Program-made: the position numbers and the translations under genes | The notes under the pieces: generated by a model | What the model was told of the DNA's origin: nothing | Database searches by the model: none | Seen by the model: only the letters and a program-made list of their open reading frames with translations | Shown here: in pieces, positions 18,571-29,030 of the stretch | Position numbering within the stretch: the stretch's first letter is position 1 | How the letters are laid out: every line of letters begins with the position of its first letter | Assembly: GCA_023251435.1 (NCBI GenBank) | Contig: JAHEYU010000003.1 | Location: forward strand, 87,089 to 151,088 | DNA from: Bacteroidota bacterium | Lineage (GTDB): Bacteria; Bacteroidota; Bacteroidia; Bacteroidales; Prolixibacteraceae | Reading direction: 5' to 3' | Length of the DNA stretch: 64,000 nucleotides

Positions 18571-18873
18571 TCAACTACTTCGGAAATCCTGTTCCTTTTG
18601 AAATCTTCGGTGTTCAGTAAACCATGTTTGATTGACATTTTTTTTTGTCTTAATGATGGTTTTGTTTGAATAATCTACAATTTTACTAACGTCCCGTATC
18701 GTTAAAACCTTCTTCAAATTTTTGATAATCCTTTGTGTCAGGTCTTTGTTTAGAAAATCTTTTTCATTTTCGTTTGTACCTTCAGGTCTTCCTAATTTTC
18801 CACCCCTTTGAACATAGACCAAACGACCTGTCATGGTTAGTTCTTTAATGTTTTCCAACTCCATTTCGTACAT
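18571..18873 (-). pseudogene. C-terminal fragment of a serine site-specific recombinase
   Basis: GGKLGRPEGTNENEKDFLNKDLTQRIIKNLKKVLTIRDVSKIVDYSNKTIIKTKKN resembles the linker/HTH end of resolvase-type recombinases; no catalytic N-terminal domain. Confidence 0.55.
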
Positions 18874-18874
18874 T

Positions 18875-19295
18875 ACAGACGGAAATGGTAGTTATTCGAT
18901 TTCCAATTTTTCCTGAAAATTCGACATTGCTGTTTTCGTTTGTGGGGATGAAGGCACAGGAGATTTCTACAGGTGGAAAGACTACGATTGATGTTAGGCT
19001 TGTTGGAGATGCCATTGGAATTGATGAGGTCGTGGCAGTTGGTTATGGGACGCAACAGAAAGGGAATTTATCAGGAGCTGTGGCCTCTATTAGTGGTGAT
19101 TTAATGGCAAAACGCCCTGTAACTAACCCTGCTGCCATGATTCAAGGTTTAGCTCCAGGGGTTCGTGTCGTTCAAGGATTAGGACAACCAGGTAATGAAG
19201 CAATCACCATTCGTGTTCGTGGACAATGCACTTTTTCATCTGCTGGTTCCGATCCGTTAATTCTGGTCAATGGAGATTCGGTGTTTGGTTCCTGA
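18875..19295 (+). pseudogene. Fragment of a SusC/RagA-type TonB-dependent receptor (N-terminal and plug regions)
   Basis: TDGNGSYSISNF(frameshift)ENSTLLFSFVGMKAQEI...IDEVVAVGYGTQQKGNLSGAVASISGDLMAKRPVTNPAAMIQGLAPGVRVVQGLGQPGNEAITIRVRG...DPLILVNG. Confidence 0.88.
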
Positions 19296-19558
19296 CCATG
19301 TGAGGCAAAAAGCGACAACTGGGGATTTATCACCTGCAAAAAGCAGGGAGCGAATAAGAATCGGTTGTATTTCAACATTGTCAATTGGCCTGAAAACCTT
19401 GAGCTGGTAGTAAAAGGAATCGATCGGGTACCAGAGAAAGTCTATTTGCTTGAAACCGGACAACAACTTGATTTTATCCCTTATCCCGAAATGGAATGAC
19501 CATCTGGTTACTGAACAATCCAATTGATCCAAATTTGACGCTGGCGGTCGTTGAATGA
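19266..19558 (+). pseudogene. C-terminal fragment of a GH29 alpha-L-fucosidase with in-frame stop and frameshift
   Basis: NGDSVFGS*PCEAKSDNWGFITCKKQGANKNRLYFNIVNWPENLELVVKGIDRVPEKVYLLETGQQLDFI, then in another frame TIWLLNNPIDPNLTLAVVE*; compare NGEAIYGTQASPF..LSWGRATRKGQKLYLHVFDWPKDGKLAVPF in the intact GH29 at 35474. Confidence 0.75.
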
Positions 19559-19981
19559 TATGATTTTAAAATGATGATAGAATGAATTTCTTAACCCTCA
19601 TTGCGGTTATTCATCCATAACAAGCTGACAGTGTGGTTTTATTCTTAAAAGTTTCGTCAGTATGCCACACGAATTATTTTCGGGGCATTGGGATTTGTCT
19701 ATATTTTAATTTGGTGCAAATTATACCAAATGCAATTCTCAATAAATCAACTCCGGCATCCTCATCATCAATTCCGTTTCGTTGAAATTTTACATCAGAG
19801 GTTGCGAATCAATGTTTCCCATGTTGAAAATAAGTTTTAGGAGCGAATTCCCCGATTGATATTACAAGGAGTAAAAAGTACAAAAGTTGTTGAGAAAGAT
19901 ATTCAACTGGACAGTTTTTTTTATTCCGATAATTTTTCAGGAATATATTTTACTTTTAGACCAAATAAATTATCAAAACCA

Positions 19982-20620
19982 ATGAAAACTATTCTTATTA
20001 CCGTGCTTGTGTTTTTGGCAGTTTCTGGCTTTGCTCAAAAAAAACAATCGTTATTTAATGGCAAAAACCTGAAAGGCTGGACAATTTATGTGAATGATCC
20101 GAAAATAGCTCCTGAAAATTACTTCTACGTGAAAGATGGGGTGATTGAAACGATCGGTGTACCGGTGGGTTATATGCGTACGAAAAAGGAATATTCCAAT
20201 TACCGCTTGCATGTAGAATGGCGTTATCCTGAAAATCCAACCAATAGTGGAATCATGGTACACACAAACGGCCCCGACAAGATTTGGGTAAGCCATTATC
20301 AGGCGCAATTGAAACATGAAAATGCCGGCGATTTTATTGTGCATGGAGTGGGAGAGAAAGCTACTATTCGCGATAGCGTTTATGTTTCGACGGATACAGT
20401 AAAACCAGTTGTTCCCAAATTACTCCCTTCGAACGAAAATCCTGCCGGAGAATGGAATAGCTACGATATTACCTGCAAAGGAACTACGGTTGAAGTAAAA
20501 GTAAACGGATTACTTCAAAATACCGCCACCAATTGCTCGTTGACTAAAGGTGGAATTAGCTTACAGGCTGAAGGTTCCAAAATCCAATTCCGAAATTTGT
20601 GGATCGAAAAGATAAAATAG
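19982..20620 (+). CDS. Secreted DUF1080 / 3-keto-disaccharide hydrolase-type protein
   Basis: LFNGKNLKGWTIYVNDPK...YFYVKDGVIETIGVPVGYMRTKKEYSNYRLHVEWRYPENPTNSGIMVH is the DUF1080 signature. ATG at 19982 starts a signal peptide; track start 19856 is probably too long. Confidence 0.88.
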   Translation: MKTILITVLVFLAVSGFAQKKQSLFNGKNLKGWTIYVNDPKIAPENYFYVKDGVIETIGVPVGYMRTKKEYSNYRLHVEWRYPENPTNSGIMVHTNGPDKIWVSHYQAQLKHENAGDFIVHGVGEKATIRDSVYVSTDTVKPVVPKLLPSNENPAGEWNSYDITCKGTTVEVKVNGLLQNTATNCSLTKGGISLQAEGSKIQFRNLWIEKIK

Positions 20621-20783
20621 AGCAGAGTTTAGTAGTTAATTTTTTGTGGAATAAATTGTTGTAGGTTAAATTGTTAGGTGCTATCCAATCATTCATACAT
20701 CCACCAATTTAACCATTCAATATTTTTTAATATAATAATAAGTGCCATAAAAAATGCAAATTAAAGAGAAACGACCATTGCTA

Positions 20784-21058
20784 TTAGGATATGCCCAAAA
20801 ATTTGCAGTCGCTTTTAACCCCTAGTAATCGGGGCAATCATCACCTTATACCATGGGATTTATAATCTTAAACAACATAAATAGTTGATCGGAAATTTAG
20901 TTTTACCCCTTTACCTTTAAGGACAAGGGAGGCAGGGCCAACCCACATTTTGATCGTCAAGTATTTTCCGGCAATCAAATAGTTCATCTTCTCATTTTGC
21001 GGGTTTAATTTTTACAGCACCTTGCTCCTTAGGATATGCCCAAAAATTAGCAGTCGCT
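20784..21058 (+). repeat. 30-bp direct repeat pair separated by about 215 bp
   Basis: TTAGGATATGCCCAAAAATTTGCAGTCGCT (20784-20813) and TTAGGATATGCCCAAAAATTAGCAGTCGCT (21029-21058), 29/30 identical. Confidence 0.9.
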
Positions 21059-21160
21059 GGTGACGTTATAAATCGTCAATTTTTACCGGCAAGTGTACGG
21101 GCAGTTTCAATGGATTATATGCGACCAGTAAGGAAACCTGAAATTTTAATTCTTGAAGAA

Positions 21161-22414
21161 TTAAACCCCAAGCGAGGCAAGTGAAATAACATTTATACCG
21201 TCAGCTCGTGTGTAACTTATTCCTGTACCTGTTATGATATTCAAAGATTGAGGTGCCTGTGTTTTTGTTGTATCAATTACAGCGGCAAATTTAGTTAGAT
21301 TGGCGGCGGCGACGTCAATTTGCCCCGTTCCGAGTTTTATTTCAAAGGCAGCATATTCGCCGGAATATTTTTGTACGATTACATCTACTTCGAGACTTGA
21401 AGAATCGCGGTAGTGATACACTTTTGCATCATTTGCCTGCGCATACACGCGAAGCTCGTGTGTGGCAAGCGACTCAAAAAGAAAGCCAGTGAATTTCAGG
21501 TCGGAAAGTAATGATTTTTTATTTGCGCCGAGTGCAGCTACGGCAAGCGAAACATCTGTGAAATGACGTTTGGGAGCTTTTCTGAGCAGAGCAGAAGAAC
21601 GTAAATGTGTATTCCATGCGGGCTGATTTTCAATAATCATAAGACGTTCGAGCGCATCGAGATAATCGTAGATCGTCGGGCGTGAAACGGTGACACTGTC
21701 TTTTTCAAAAATGTCGGTTTCTATCGAAACAGTTTCGACGGTTGTGGCGGTATTTCTTGCCAGCGACCGAAGCAAATTAAGTACTTTTGCATGGTTGCGT
21801 TTCACATTTGAAACACGGCTCATATCTGCTTCGGCAAGCAAATCAATATATGCACGGTTTATGTCAGTAGCCTGTGTAATACTTTTATTTATCAAACCGG
21901 GGAAACCACCGGTTATAATTTTCTCAATAATAAATTCCAAATCAGTTGCTTCATCGTAAATATCAACCCTACCACCTTCCAAAAGTGCTTTCAAACTGAT
22001 TTTTCCTGACGAATGTCCTAATTCCTGCCAACTCATCGTGCGCATATCGAGTGTGGTAAACCTCCCTGCACCGGAGTGTTTCTTTGCGGTTTCGTCAGGA
22101 TTTGCCGATCCGGTAAGAATGAATTGTGCAGGTAAAGCACGTTTGTCGACTTCATGGCGGATAAGATTCCAGAGTTTGGGCTGTTCCTGCCATTCGTCTA
22201 TCAGGCGTGGCGGGTTACCAAGCAAAAGGCGGTTTGGTGAGGTGTCCATCAGCAGGGGTACCTGCGGGTCGGTATCAACCTCCAAAATACTTTTTGCAAA
22301 TTGTTTTGCAGATTCTGTTTTTCCACATGCTTTGGCACCACGAATCAGCACAGCTCCTGCCGCCTGTAATTTGCGCTGAAGTTCTGTATCGGTTATTCGA
22401 TTTACATATGCCAT
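21161..22414 (-). CDS. P-loop ATPase with AAA_14 / DUF4143 architecture
   Basis: Walker A IRGAKACGKTESAK; LIDEWQEQPKLWNLIRHEVD; FILTGSANPD; C-terminal HELRVYAQANDAKVYHYRDSSSLEVDVIV. Confidence 0.9.
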   Translation of the reverse strand: MAYVNRITDTELQRKLQAAGAVLIRGAKACGKTESAKQFAKSILEVDTDPQVPLLMDTSPNRLLLGNPPRLIDEWQEQPKLWNLIRHEVDKRALPAQFILTGSANPDETAKKHSGAGRFTTLDMRTMSWQELGHSSGKISLKALLEGGRVDIYDEATDLEFIIEKIITGGFPGLINKSITQATDINRAYIDLLAEADMSRVSNVKRNHAKVLNLLRSLARNTATTVETVSIETDIFEKDSVTVSRPTIYDYLDALERLMIIENQPAWNTHLRSSALLRKAPKRHFTDVSLAVAALGANKKSLLSDLKFTGFLFESLATHELRVYAQANDAKVYHYRDSSSLEVDVIVQKYSGEYAAFEIKLGTGQIDVAAANLTKFAAVIDTTKTQAPQSLNIITGTGISYTRADGINVISLASLGV

Positions 22415-22834
22415 AATCAGTTAGTAATTAAGAAATGAAATCAACTTTTCTGCAAAGATAAAGAATTCATATTACAAATAGATAGGATATAAATTTACAG
22501 ATTATGTGATACATATTTTACAGATTATTAATTCTTTGTTTTATTAAATTGCAACAATACCGAAAGTCGGGTTGGTTTTCTGCACTGTCAAAAAGGTGTC
22601 GTGTTTAGAACGGGGGATATACTTTCTTCTTTTGCGGCAATAACAAGTTACCTTGCATGTCTGTTAATGGCTCCTAAATAAAACCAGAATTTGGCAAATA
22701 GCTTAATTCTGCAATGAATCAACTGATTTGTTCAATTCTAAATAGATTAGATTGAATACTTTAGTAAACGAAAAATTGGGTTTATCTGTTTTTTTTTTAG
22801 AATATAAAGTGATAAAAAATAAACCAATATAGAA

Positions 22835-23389
22835 ATGAATATCAGAAGATTAACGATAGTGTTTGTGCTGATCGCGGCAAATGTTTTTAATGGTTTTTCG
22901 CAAACGAAACCGATGAACGAAATGTGGGGAGAAACATCAGTTTCAGTCGATGCCTTAAAAGCTGGTCGCGGAAAACTGTTTGATGAAGGAAATTTTGGCA
23001 TGTTCATCCATTGGGGATTGTTTTCGAATTTGGGGGGTAAATGGCAGGGAAAAACGTACTACGGAATCGGTGAATGGATCATGAACAAAAATATGGCCGG
23101 TATTCCGGTGAATGCCTATAAAGAGGTCGCCAAAGAATTCAACCCCTCAAAGTTTGATGCCAAAGCCATTGCACAACTGGCCAAAGATGCCGGTATGAAA
23201 TACATCATTATCACGAGCAAGCATCACGAAGGATTTGCCATGTTTCATTCCAAAGCTGATTCGTTCAACATCGTCGATGCGACTCCTTATGCCCGCGACC
23301 CGATGAAAGAATTGTCGGCAACATGCCGCGAACTGGGTGATCCGGAAACCTCCAGTCTTGAATCCATTCACATTTATCCGATCAATTAA
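22835..23389 (+). pseudogene. N-terminal part of a GH29 alpha-L-fucosidase, truncated
   Basis: FDEGNFGMFIHWGLFSNLGGKWQGKTYYGIGEWIMN...AKDAGMKYIIITSKHHEGFAMFHSKADSFNIVDATPY then loses homology after ATCRE; 184 aa versus about 565 aa for the intact paralogs. Confidence 0.85.
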
Positions 23390-23492
23390 AGCATCTTTAG
23401 AGGAGAATATAATAGCTGATTTTGCATATTTAGTTGAATTTATATCGTTTTTATATGCAAAAATAGCTACATTTGGGGAGTAATTGTGAATT

Positions 23493-24125
23493 ATGGCAGA
23501 ACAACAAAGAACATATAGTAATATTCCGATGGAAATTTCGGTGCTTAGGGAAGGCGTTGCCGATTACCGCGCACAAAATAACAGAATAAGCAATATGGAA
23601 CGTTCCGGCGAACTGATTCGCATACGAAGAGGATTGTATGTAGCCGACCCACGATTAAGCAACCAGGAGATTTCGCGCGAATTAATTGCCAATAATTTGT
23701 ATGGGCCATCGTATGTGTCTTTTGAGAGTGCACTCTCTTACCACGGGCTTATTCCCGAGAGGGTAAATGCTGTAAGTTCGGCCACAATCAGAAGGGCTAA
23801 AAGCTACACTACTCCTTTGGGTTTATTCGAATTTGTTACTGTTCCCCGCGATTATTTTCATATAGGAATAGAGCAGATCATTGTTGAAAATCAATACGCA
23901 TTCCTGATAGCCTCGCCCGAAAAGGCGATTTGTGATTTAATTATAACTACTTCAGGATTAAGGTTCCAATCGGTGAAGGCTGCACGTGAATACCTGCTTT
24001 ACGACATGAGAATAAGCATAGACGAACATGAAAACTGGGATGACGAAATATTTGCACAATGCTCGGAACACAGCAGAAAGAGGCGGGAAATTAATTTTTT
24101 AAGAAAGGTTATCCAAAATGGCTGA
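23493..24125 (+). CDS. AbiEi-type antitoxin / transcriptional regulator (type IV TA)
   Basis: wHTH N-terminus (NRISNMERSGELIRIRRGLYV) plus GPSYVSFESALSYHGLIPERV and SPEKAICDLI; overlaps the next gene by 8 bp. Confidence 0.85.
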   Translation: MAEQQRTYSNIPMEISVLREGVADYRAQNNRISNMERSGELIRIRRGLYVADPRLSNQEISRELIANNLYGPSYVSFESALSYHGLIPERVNAVSSATIRRAKSYTTPLGLFEFVTVPRDYFHIGIEQIIVENQYAFLIASPEKAICDLIITTSGLRFQSVKAAREYLLYDMRISIDEHENWDDEIFAQCSEHSRKRREINFLRKVIQNG

Positions 24126-24957
24126 TATTTTCAATCAAATGTTGTTGAGGTACAACATAAAAACAAATGAAGACAGGCAAAATGCGGTACACGAGGTAAT
24201 GCAGCAAATTTGTCTGGCAGGATTAAACAGGGCGGGTTTTTTCGACAAGGCTGCTTTTTATGGTGGCACTTGTTTACGTATATTTTATGGCCTGCGCCGT
24301 TTTTCGGAAGACATGGACTTTTCGCTGACAGAAATCGATGACAAATTCAATTTGGAGAACTATTTCGATGCCATCACAAATGAATTTACTTTACTGGGAC
24401 GCGAGGTTCAGATTCGGAAAAAGGAGAAAAGTCAGGACACGCAAATAGAATCTGCATTTTTGAAAGACAATACAGATATTGTAAATATCCGGTTTCAAAC
24501 CGACCCTTCTGTGAAAATTAAAATTGAAGTGGACAAAGTTCCTCCCTTAAAATTCAACACCGAGCATAAACTTCTGCTTTTGCCTTTTTCGTTTATGACC
24601 CGATGTTTTACCTTGCCCGGTCTTTTTGCAGGAAAAATACATGCTTTAATGTTCCGCAAATGGCGCAACCGCGTAAAGGGTCGCGACTGGTACGATTTTG
24701 AGTGGTATATACGAAACAATGTACAACTGGATTTTAACCATTTTAAAGAAAGGGCTATCCAAAGCGAAGGAATTGAATTTGAGGATTTAACACCCGAACG
24801 ATTCAAACAATTATTGAAAGAAAAAATCAATTCCACTAATATTGAAATGGTAAAAGCCGATGTTCGTAGGTTTGTTATAAACCCTCATGAGCTGGATATT
24901 TGGTCCGCAAACTATTTCCTGCAAATCACTGATATGATGAGGATTGAGTCTCAATAA
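24118..24957 (+). CDS. AbiEii/AbiGii-type nucleotidyltransferase toxin
   Basis: FYGGTCLRIFYGLRRFSEDMDFSL and GKIHALMFRKWRNRVKGRDWYDFEWYI. Confidence 0.9.
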   Translation: MADIFNQMLLRYNIKTNEDRQNAVHEVMQQICLAGLNRAGFFDKAAFYGGTCLRIFYGLRRFSEDMDFSLTEIDDKFNLENYFDAITNEFTLLGREVQIRKKEKSQDTQIESAFLKDNTDIVNIRFQTDPSVKIKIEVDKVPPLKFNTEHKLLLLPFSFMTRCFTLPGLFAGKIHALMFRKWRNRVKGRDWYDFEWYIRNNVQLDFNHFKERAIQSEGIEFEDLTPERFKQLLKEKINSTNIEMVKADVRRFVINPHELDIWSANYFLQITDMMRIESQ

Positions 24958-24973
24958 TCTATAATTTAACAAC

Positions 24974-27955
24974 ATGAATACCCATACTTCTTTTTTTATT
25001 TTACTTTTTTGCATTGCACTGTTTTCAAATTTTGGCTGTAAACAGCAGGAATCATTATCTTCAAATAATCTCGAATCCCGTTTTCTGAATCCGCCAGCTT
25101 CGGTTAAACCTTACGTGTGGTGGCATTGGATGGGTTCCAACTTTTCGAAGGAAGGAATTACCAAAGATTTGGAGGCCATGAAAGCTCAAGGGATTGGCGG
25201 CGCAACCATTTTCAATTTGAGTTCAGCAGTTCAGGAGTCACACGCCCCAACGCTGAATAATCCCTGGCCGGAGCAGACTTATCGCAGTCCGGCATACTGG
25301 GAAGCCATTCGGTTTGCAGCTTCAGAGGCGCAACGGCTGGGCCTTGAAATTGGGTTGCACAACACGGTTGGCTATTCAACAACCGGTGGCCCGTGGATTG
25401 ACGAGGAGCACAGCATGCAGCGTCTGGTTTGGAGTGACACGATAATTTCAGGAGGAGCAGAACTTAGCCTGAAGTTAAAAGCTCCAAAGTTGATTGCTGA
25501 CGAAGGCTGGGGAAAAACCGGAAGAACAATTTCATTTTATAAGGACATCGTTGTGCTGGCAGTTCCTGCTGAAAAAAAGCAGATTGCGACCGCTGAAGTG
25601 CTGAATCTGACCTCGTACTATGATGCCGGGAACGGATTGAAATGGAGTGTCCCTTCCGGAAACTGGATCATTTACCGTATTGGTCATGCCTCCACCGGAA
25701 GGCCGCCACATCCGGTTCCCGATGATGTTTTGGGAAAAGTGCTGGAAGCTGATAAAATGAGCACCGAGCAAAGTGCATTTCATTGGAAATCGGTGCTCGA
25801 TCCGTTCAAGGAGTATTTGGGCGAATACATGGGCACGTCGTTTAAACACATGTTGATAGATAGTTACGAAGCTGGAAATCAGAACTGGACGCCGGAATTT
25901 CGTGAAGAATTTATCAAACGCAAAGGATACGATCCGATTCCCTGGTTGGCAACTTTTTGTCTGACCACAGGAACAGAAAAAGACAACAAAGACCGACGGA
26001 TCGTTGGAAACGAAGATCAGACGGCACGTTTCGACTGGGATTACCGCGATGTGATCGATCAGTTATTTTACGAAAATGGCTGGAACATTGGCAAGAAAAT
26101 GCTGAAGGATGCCCAGCTCGATCTTCAGTTTGAACCTTATGGAGGACCGTTCAATACGCCGCAGGGAGTGGCCCTGGCCGATCTTCCGATGGCCGAATTC
26201 TGGACTGCCGGAAGCGGTGGAATTGATGCAGTTGTTCCGGCTGCAGCAAGGGCTTCAGGAAAAACGGTGGTTGGCGCCGAAGCGTTTACCGGACGTCCCG
26301 AAGTGAGCCAGTTTACCGAAGATCCGGCGTTCCTGAAATCATCAGCCGACAGAGTTTTTGCGCAGGGAATCAACCGCATGATTTTGCACCACTGGGTTCA
26401 CCAACCTTTTGACGATCGTTATCAACCCGGAATGGGAATGGGCTGGTGGGGAACACATTTTGGCCGTAACCAAACGTGGTTCGAGCCGGGAAAAGCATTT
26501 TTTACTTACATGGCGCGCTGCCAGGCTATGCTTCAGTATGGCGAACAACCAGCCGATTATTTGTGCGTGGATAAATTACAGGGATTTGCTGATTTGATCT
26601 CATCAACCGATTTTGTCAGGCAAAATATTACGGTTGAAAATGGGAAACTTCGAATGCCATCAGGAAGAATCTATCCTTTTATCGTTTTCAGCGACAGCAT
26701 CATGCAGCCCGAAACAGCCAATAAAATCAAAGAACTGGTTGCTGCCGGAGCCATGGTTGTTTCACCAAAACCTGTCAAATCACCCAGTCTGAAAAATTAT
26801 CCTGAATGTGATTCAGAACTAAATAAAATTGCTGATGAAGTCTGGGGAAACGGCTCTTTGAACAGATATAAAAAGGGATTCGTTTTCACCAAATTGGAAG
26901 ATGCTGTTCAGAAATCGGGTATAACTGCTGATTTTCAGGTAGAAAAAGCGATCACTCCCAACGATATAAAATTAGCTCACCGTACTTCTCCGGAAGCCGA
27001 TATTTATTTTGTGTCTAATCAGTCGGAAAAAGCGCAGGCGATTGCGGTTTCATTCCGGATTTCAGGAAAGCAACCCGAATTGTGGCAGGCCGAAAGCGGC
27101 AGCATTTCCAATGCACCGGTTTGGAACGACAAAGATGGCAGAACAACGGTCAGCCTGAATCTGAAAGGCATTCAATCGGTATTTGTGGTTTTCCGAAAAG
27201 TTGCTTCAAAGGCCGATCATCTGGTCTCTGTTACTGCAAAAGATTCGGATACCAACTGGAATATTCTCACGAATAAAAATAGATCGCCCGTTTTGAGGGC
27301 TTCCGAAGCCGTTTCTGTCGCGCTTGTTTACGCTTCAGGAAAACAAAAAACGATGGAGGTCAAACCGAATGCTCCGGTTGAATTGTCCGGCTCGTGGAAA
27401 GTGGCCTTTGCTCCAAAAACCGATCAGCAATTTGAACTGGAATTCCCGGAATTGATTGATTTCAGCCAGCACAGCAATAAGTCGGTTAATTATTTCGCCG
27501 GAACAGCGACTTACCGCAAAAAAATAGCAATGGATGCAGCTTCTATAAAAGAGCGAACGATTCTCGATTTGGGTGAAATGAACGACATTGCTGAAGTTCA
27601 TGTAAACGGGAAAAGTGCAGGTGTACTTTGGTATCCTCCCTATCGGGCAGACATTACCGAACTGCTTGTTGCAGGCGAAAATAATCTGGAAATTCTCGTC
27701 ACAACCAACTGGGCCAACCGCCTGATTGGCGATGAACAGGAACCTGCCGATTTCGAGTGGGGCAAAGACCGAGGCGAAAAAATGGGTCGCGCCATGCTGG
27801 CTTATCCGGAATGGTTTGTCAAAAACCAGCCTCGTCCTTCGCAGGGCCGAAAAACCTTCTCCATTTGGTATTATTACCGAAATGATAGTCCGCTAAAACC
27901 TGCAGGTTTGGTGGGGCCTGTGCGATTGGTAACGGAGTCGGAAGCTGAATTGTAG
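24974..27955 (+). CDS. GH106-like alpha-L-rhamnosidase lipoprotein
   Basis: 993 aa; VKPYVWWHWMGSNFSKEGITKDLEAMKAQGIGGATIFNL; LIDSYEAGNQNWTPEF; C-terminal galactose-binding-like domain. Confidence 0.88.
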   Translation: MNTHTSFFILLFCIALFSNFGCKQQESLSSNNLESRFLNPPASVKPYVWWHWMGSNFSKEGITKDLEAMKAQGIGGATIFNLSSAVQESHAPTLNNPWPEQTYRSPAYWEAIRFAASEAQRLGLEIGLHNTVGYSTTGGPWIDEEHSMQRLVWSDTIISGGAELSLKLKAPKLIADEGWGKTGRTISFYKDIVVLAVPAEKKQIATAEVLNLTSYYDAGNGLKWSVPSGNWIIYRIGHASTGRPPHPVPDDVLGKVLEADKMSTEQSAFHWKSVLDPFKEYLGEYMGTSFKHMLIDSYEAGNQNWTPEFREEFIKRKGYDPIPWLATFCLTTGTEKDNKDRRIVGNEDQTARFDWDYRDVIDQLFYENGWNIGKKMLKDAQLDLQFEPYGGPFNTPQGVALADLPMAEFWTAGSGGIDAVVPAAARASGKTVVGAEAFTGRPEVSQFTEDPAFLKSSADRVFAQGINRMILHHWVHQPFDDRYQPGMGMGWWGTHFGRNQTWFEPGKAFFTYMARCQAMLQYGEQPADYLCVDKLQGFADLISSTDFVRQNITVENGKLRMPSGRIYPFIVFSDSIMQPETANKIKELVAAGAMVVSPKPVKSPSLKNYPECDSELNKIADEVWGNGSLNRYKKGFVFTKLEDAVQKSGITADFQVEKAITPNDIKLAHRTSPEADIYFVSNQSEKAQAIAVSFRISGKQPELWQAESGSISNAPVWNDKDGRTTVSLNLKGIQSVFVVFRKVASKADHLVSVTAKDSDTNWNILTNKNRSPVLRASEAVSVALVYASGKQKTMEVKPNAPVELSGSWKVAFAPKTDQQFELEFPELIDFSQHSNKSVNYFAGTATYRKKIAMDAASIKERTILDLGEMNDIAEVHVNGKSAGVLWYPPYRADITELLVAGENNLEILVTTNWANRLIGDEQEPADFEWGKDRGEKMGRAMLAYPEWFVKNQPRPSQGRKTFSIWYYYRNDSPLKPAGLVGPVRLVTESEAEL

Positions 27956-27962
27956 TTACATT

Positions 27963-28823
27963 TTACCCCCTTTGTTTCCGGTATTTTTCAGGAGTATAAG
28001 TGGTGATTTTTTTGAAGATGCGCGAAAAGTAGGAAGCGCTCCGGAATCCGGTTTCCTCAATGATTTCCTTTTGTCCCATTTCGGTTGTAAGGAGCAGAAA
28101 TTGGGCTCTTTCAATCCGTTTTCGGATAATGTAATCGCAGGGAGCCATCCCGGTAATTGATTTAAATACCCTCGAAAAATGGTCTTTCGAGAAGCAGGCC
28201 ATGTCGGCAAGTTCGTTAACGCAAATGTCGCGCCCCAAATTATTTTGGATGTGGAGCAGGATTGGCTGAATGTTGTATTTTAATATACTTGTCATAACCT
28301 GACTTTTACAAGGCTCCAGAAAACGGGAAAACAACTGTTTTATGATTCCAGTCGTTTCAAGATAATGACCGGCAGATGTGTAAACTACCTTTTTATTCAG
28401 CCACAATTTAGTTTGATATACATTTGGATGATGATGAGGAAGTTGTAGGTCAGGATTGATTTGAACCAGTCGTTGAAACAATTTGCTGTCGAGCTCATTC
28501 GCATCAACTTTATTCATGATAGAATAGAGACTGTATGGGCTCAAGCCATTGGGCTGGTCGATACTGAGATGGATGTAGTAGTGAGTTAATCCGGCTCCAA
28601 AATTATAGGTGCATGATGTAAAACTTGGAATCAAATAGAGATTCCCAGCTTCAAGAGGTATTTTTTGATTTCCAATAATCAGCGAACCATTTCCTTCCGT
28701 AATCAGGTATATCCGGGTAAAAGGACTGATGATATCCTGATAATCTGAATCGGAGTTAAAGCTCAAAAATGCAGTATTTCGGAGATGAAAGGTTAGCGAT
28801 TCGCTGATTTGTTCAGAATACAT
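27963..28823 (-). CDS. AraC-family transcriptional regulator
   Basis: C-terminal double HTH: CVNELADMACFSKDHFSRVFKSITGMAPCDYIIRKRIERAQFLLLTTEMGQKEIIEETGFRSASYFSRIFKKITTYTPEKYRKQ. Confidence 0.94.
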   Translation of the reverse strand: MYSEQISESLTFHLRNTAFLSFNSDSDYQDIISPFTRIYLITEGNGSLIIGNQKIPLEAGNLYLIPSFTSCTYNFGAGLTHYYIHLSIDQPNGLSPYSLYSIMNKVDANELDSKLFQRLVQINPDLQLPHHHPNVYQTKLWLNKKVVYTSAGHYLETTGIIKQLFSRFLEPCKSQVMTSILKYNIQPILLHIQNNLGRDICVNELADMACFSKDHFSRVFKSITGMAPCDYIIRKRIERAQFLLLTTEMGQKEIIEETGFRSASYFSRIFKKITTYTPEKYRKQRG

Positions 28824-29030
28824 GGGCTTTTAAATGAATAGTATAACTCTAAAATTCTCAAATGTAGGAAAAAAGCAGACAGGTTCAAATCTCGTAATAG
28901 TGCAATAATTTGCCTGAAATGTTCAAGTTATAGTTATTCCGATTAGGTAAGTTTGTATGAGTATTCTAATCAATTTTACCGGAATACAAAAATAAGACTA
29001 AAAAAACCTATCATCTAAACCAGTAAGCTT

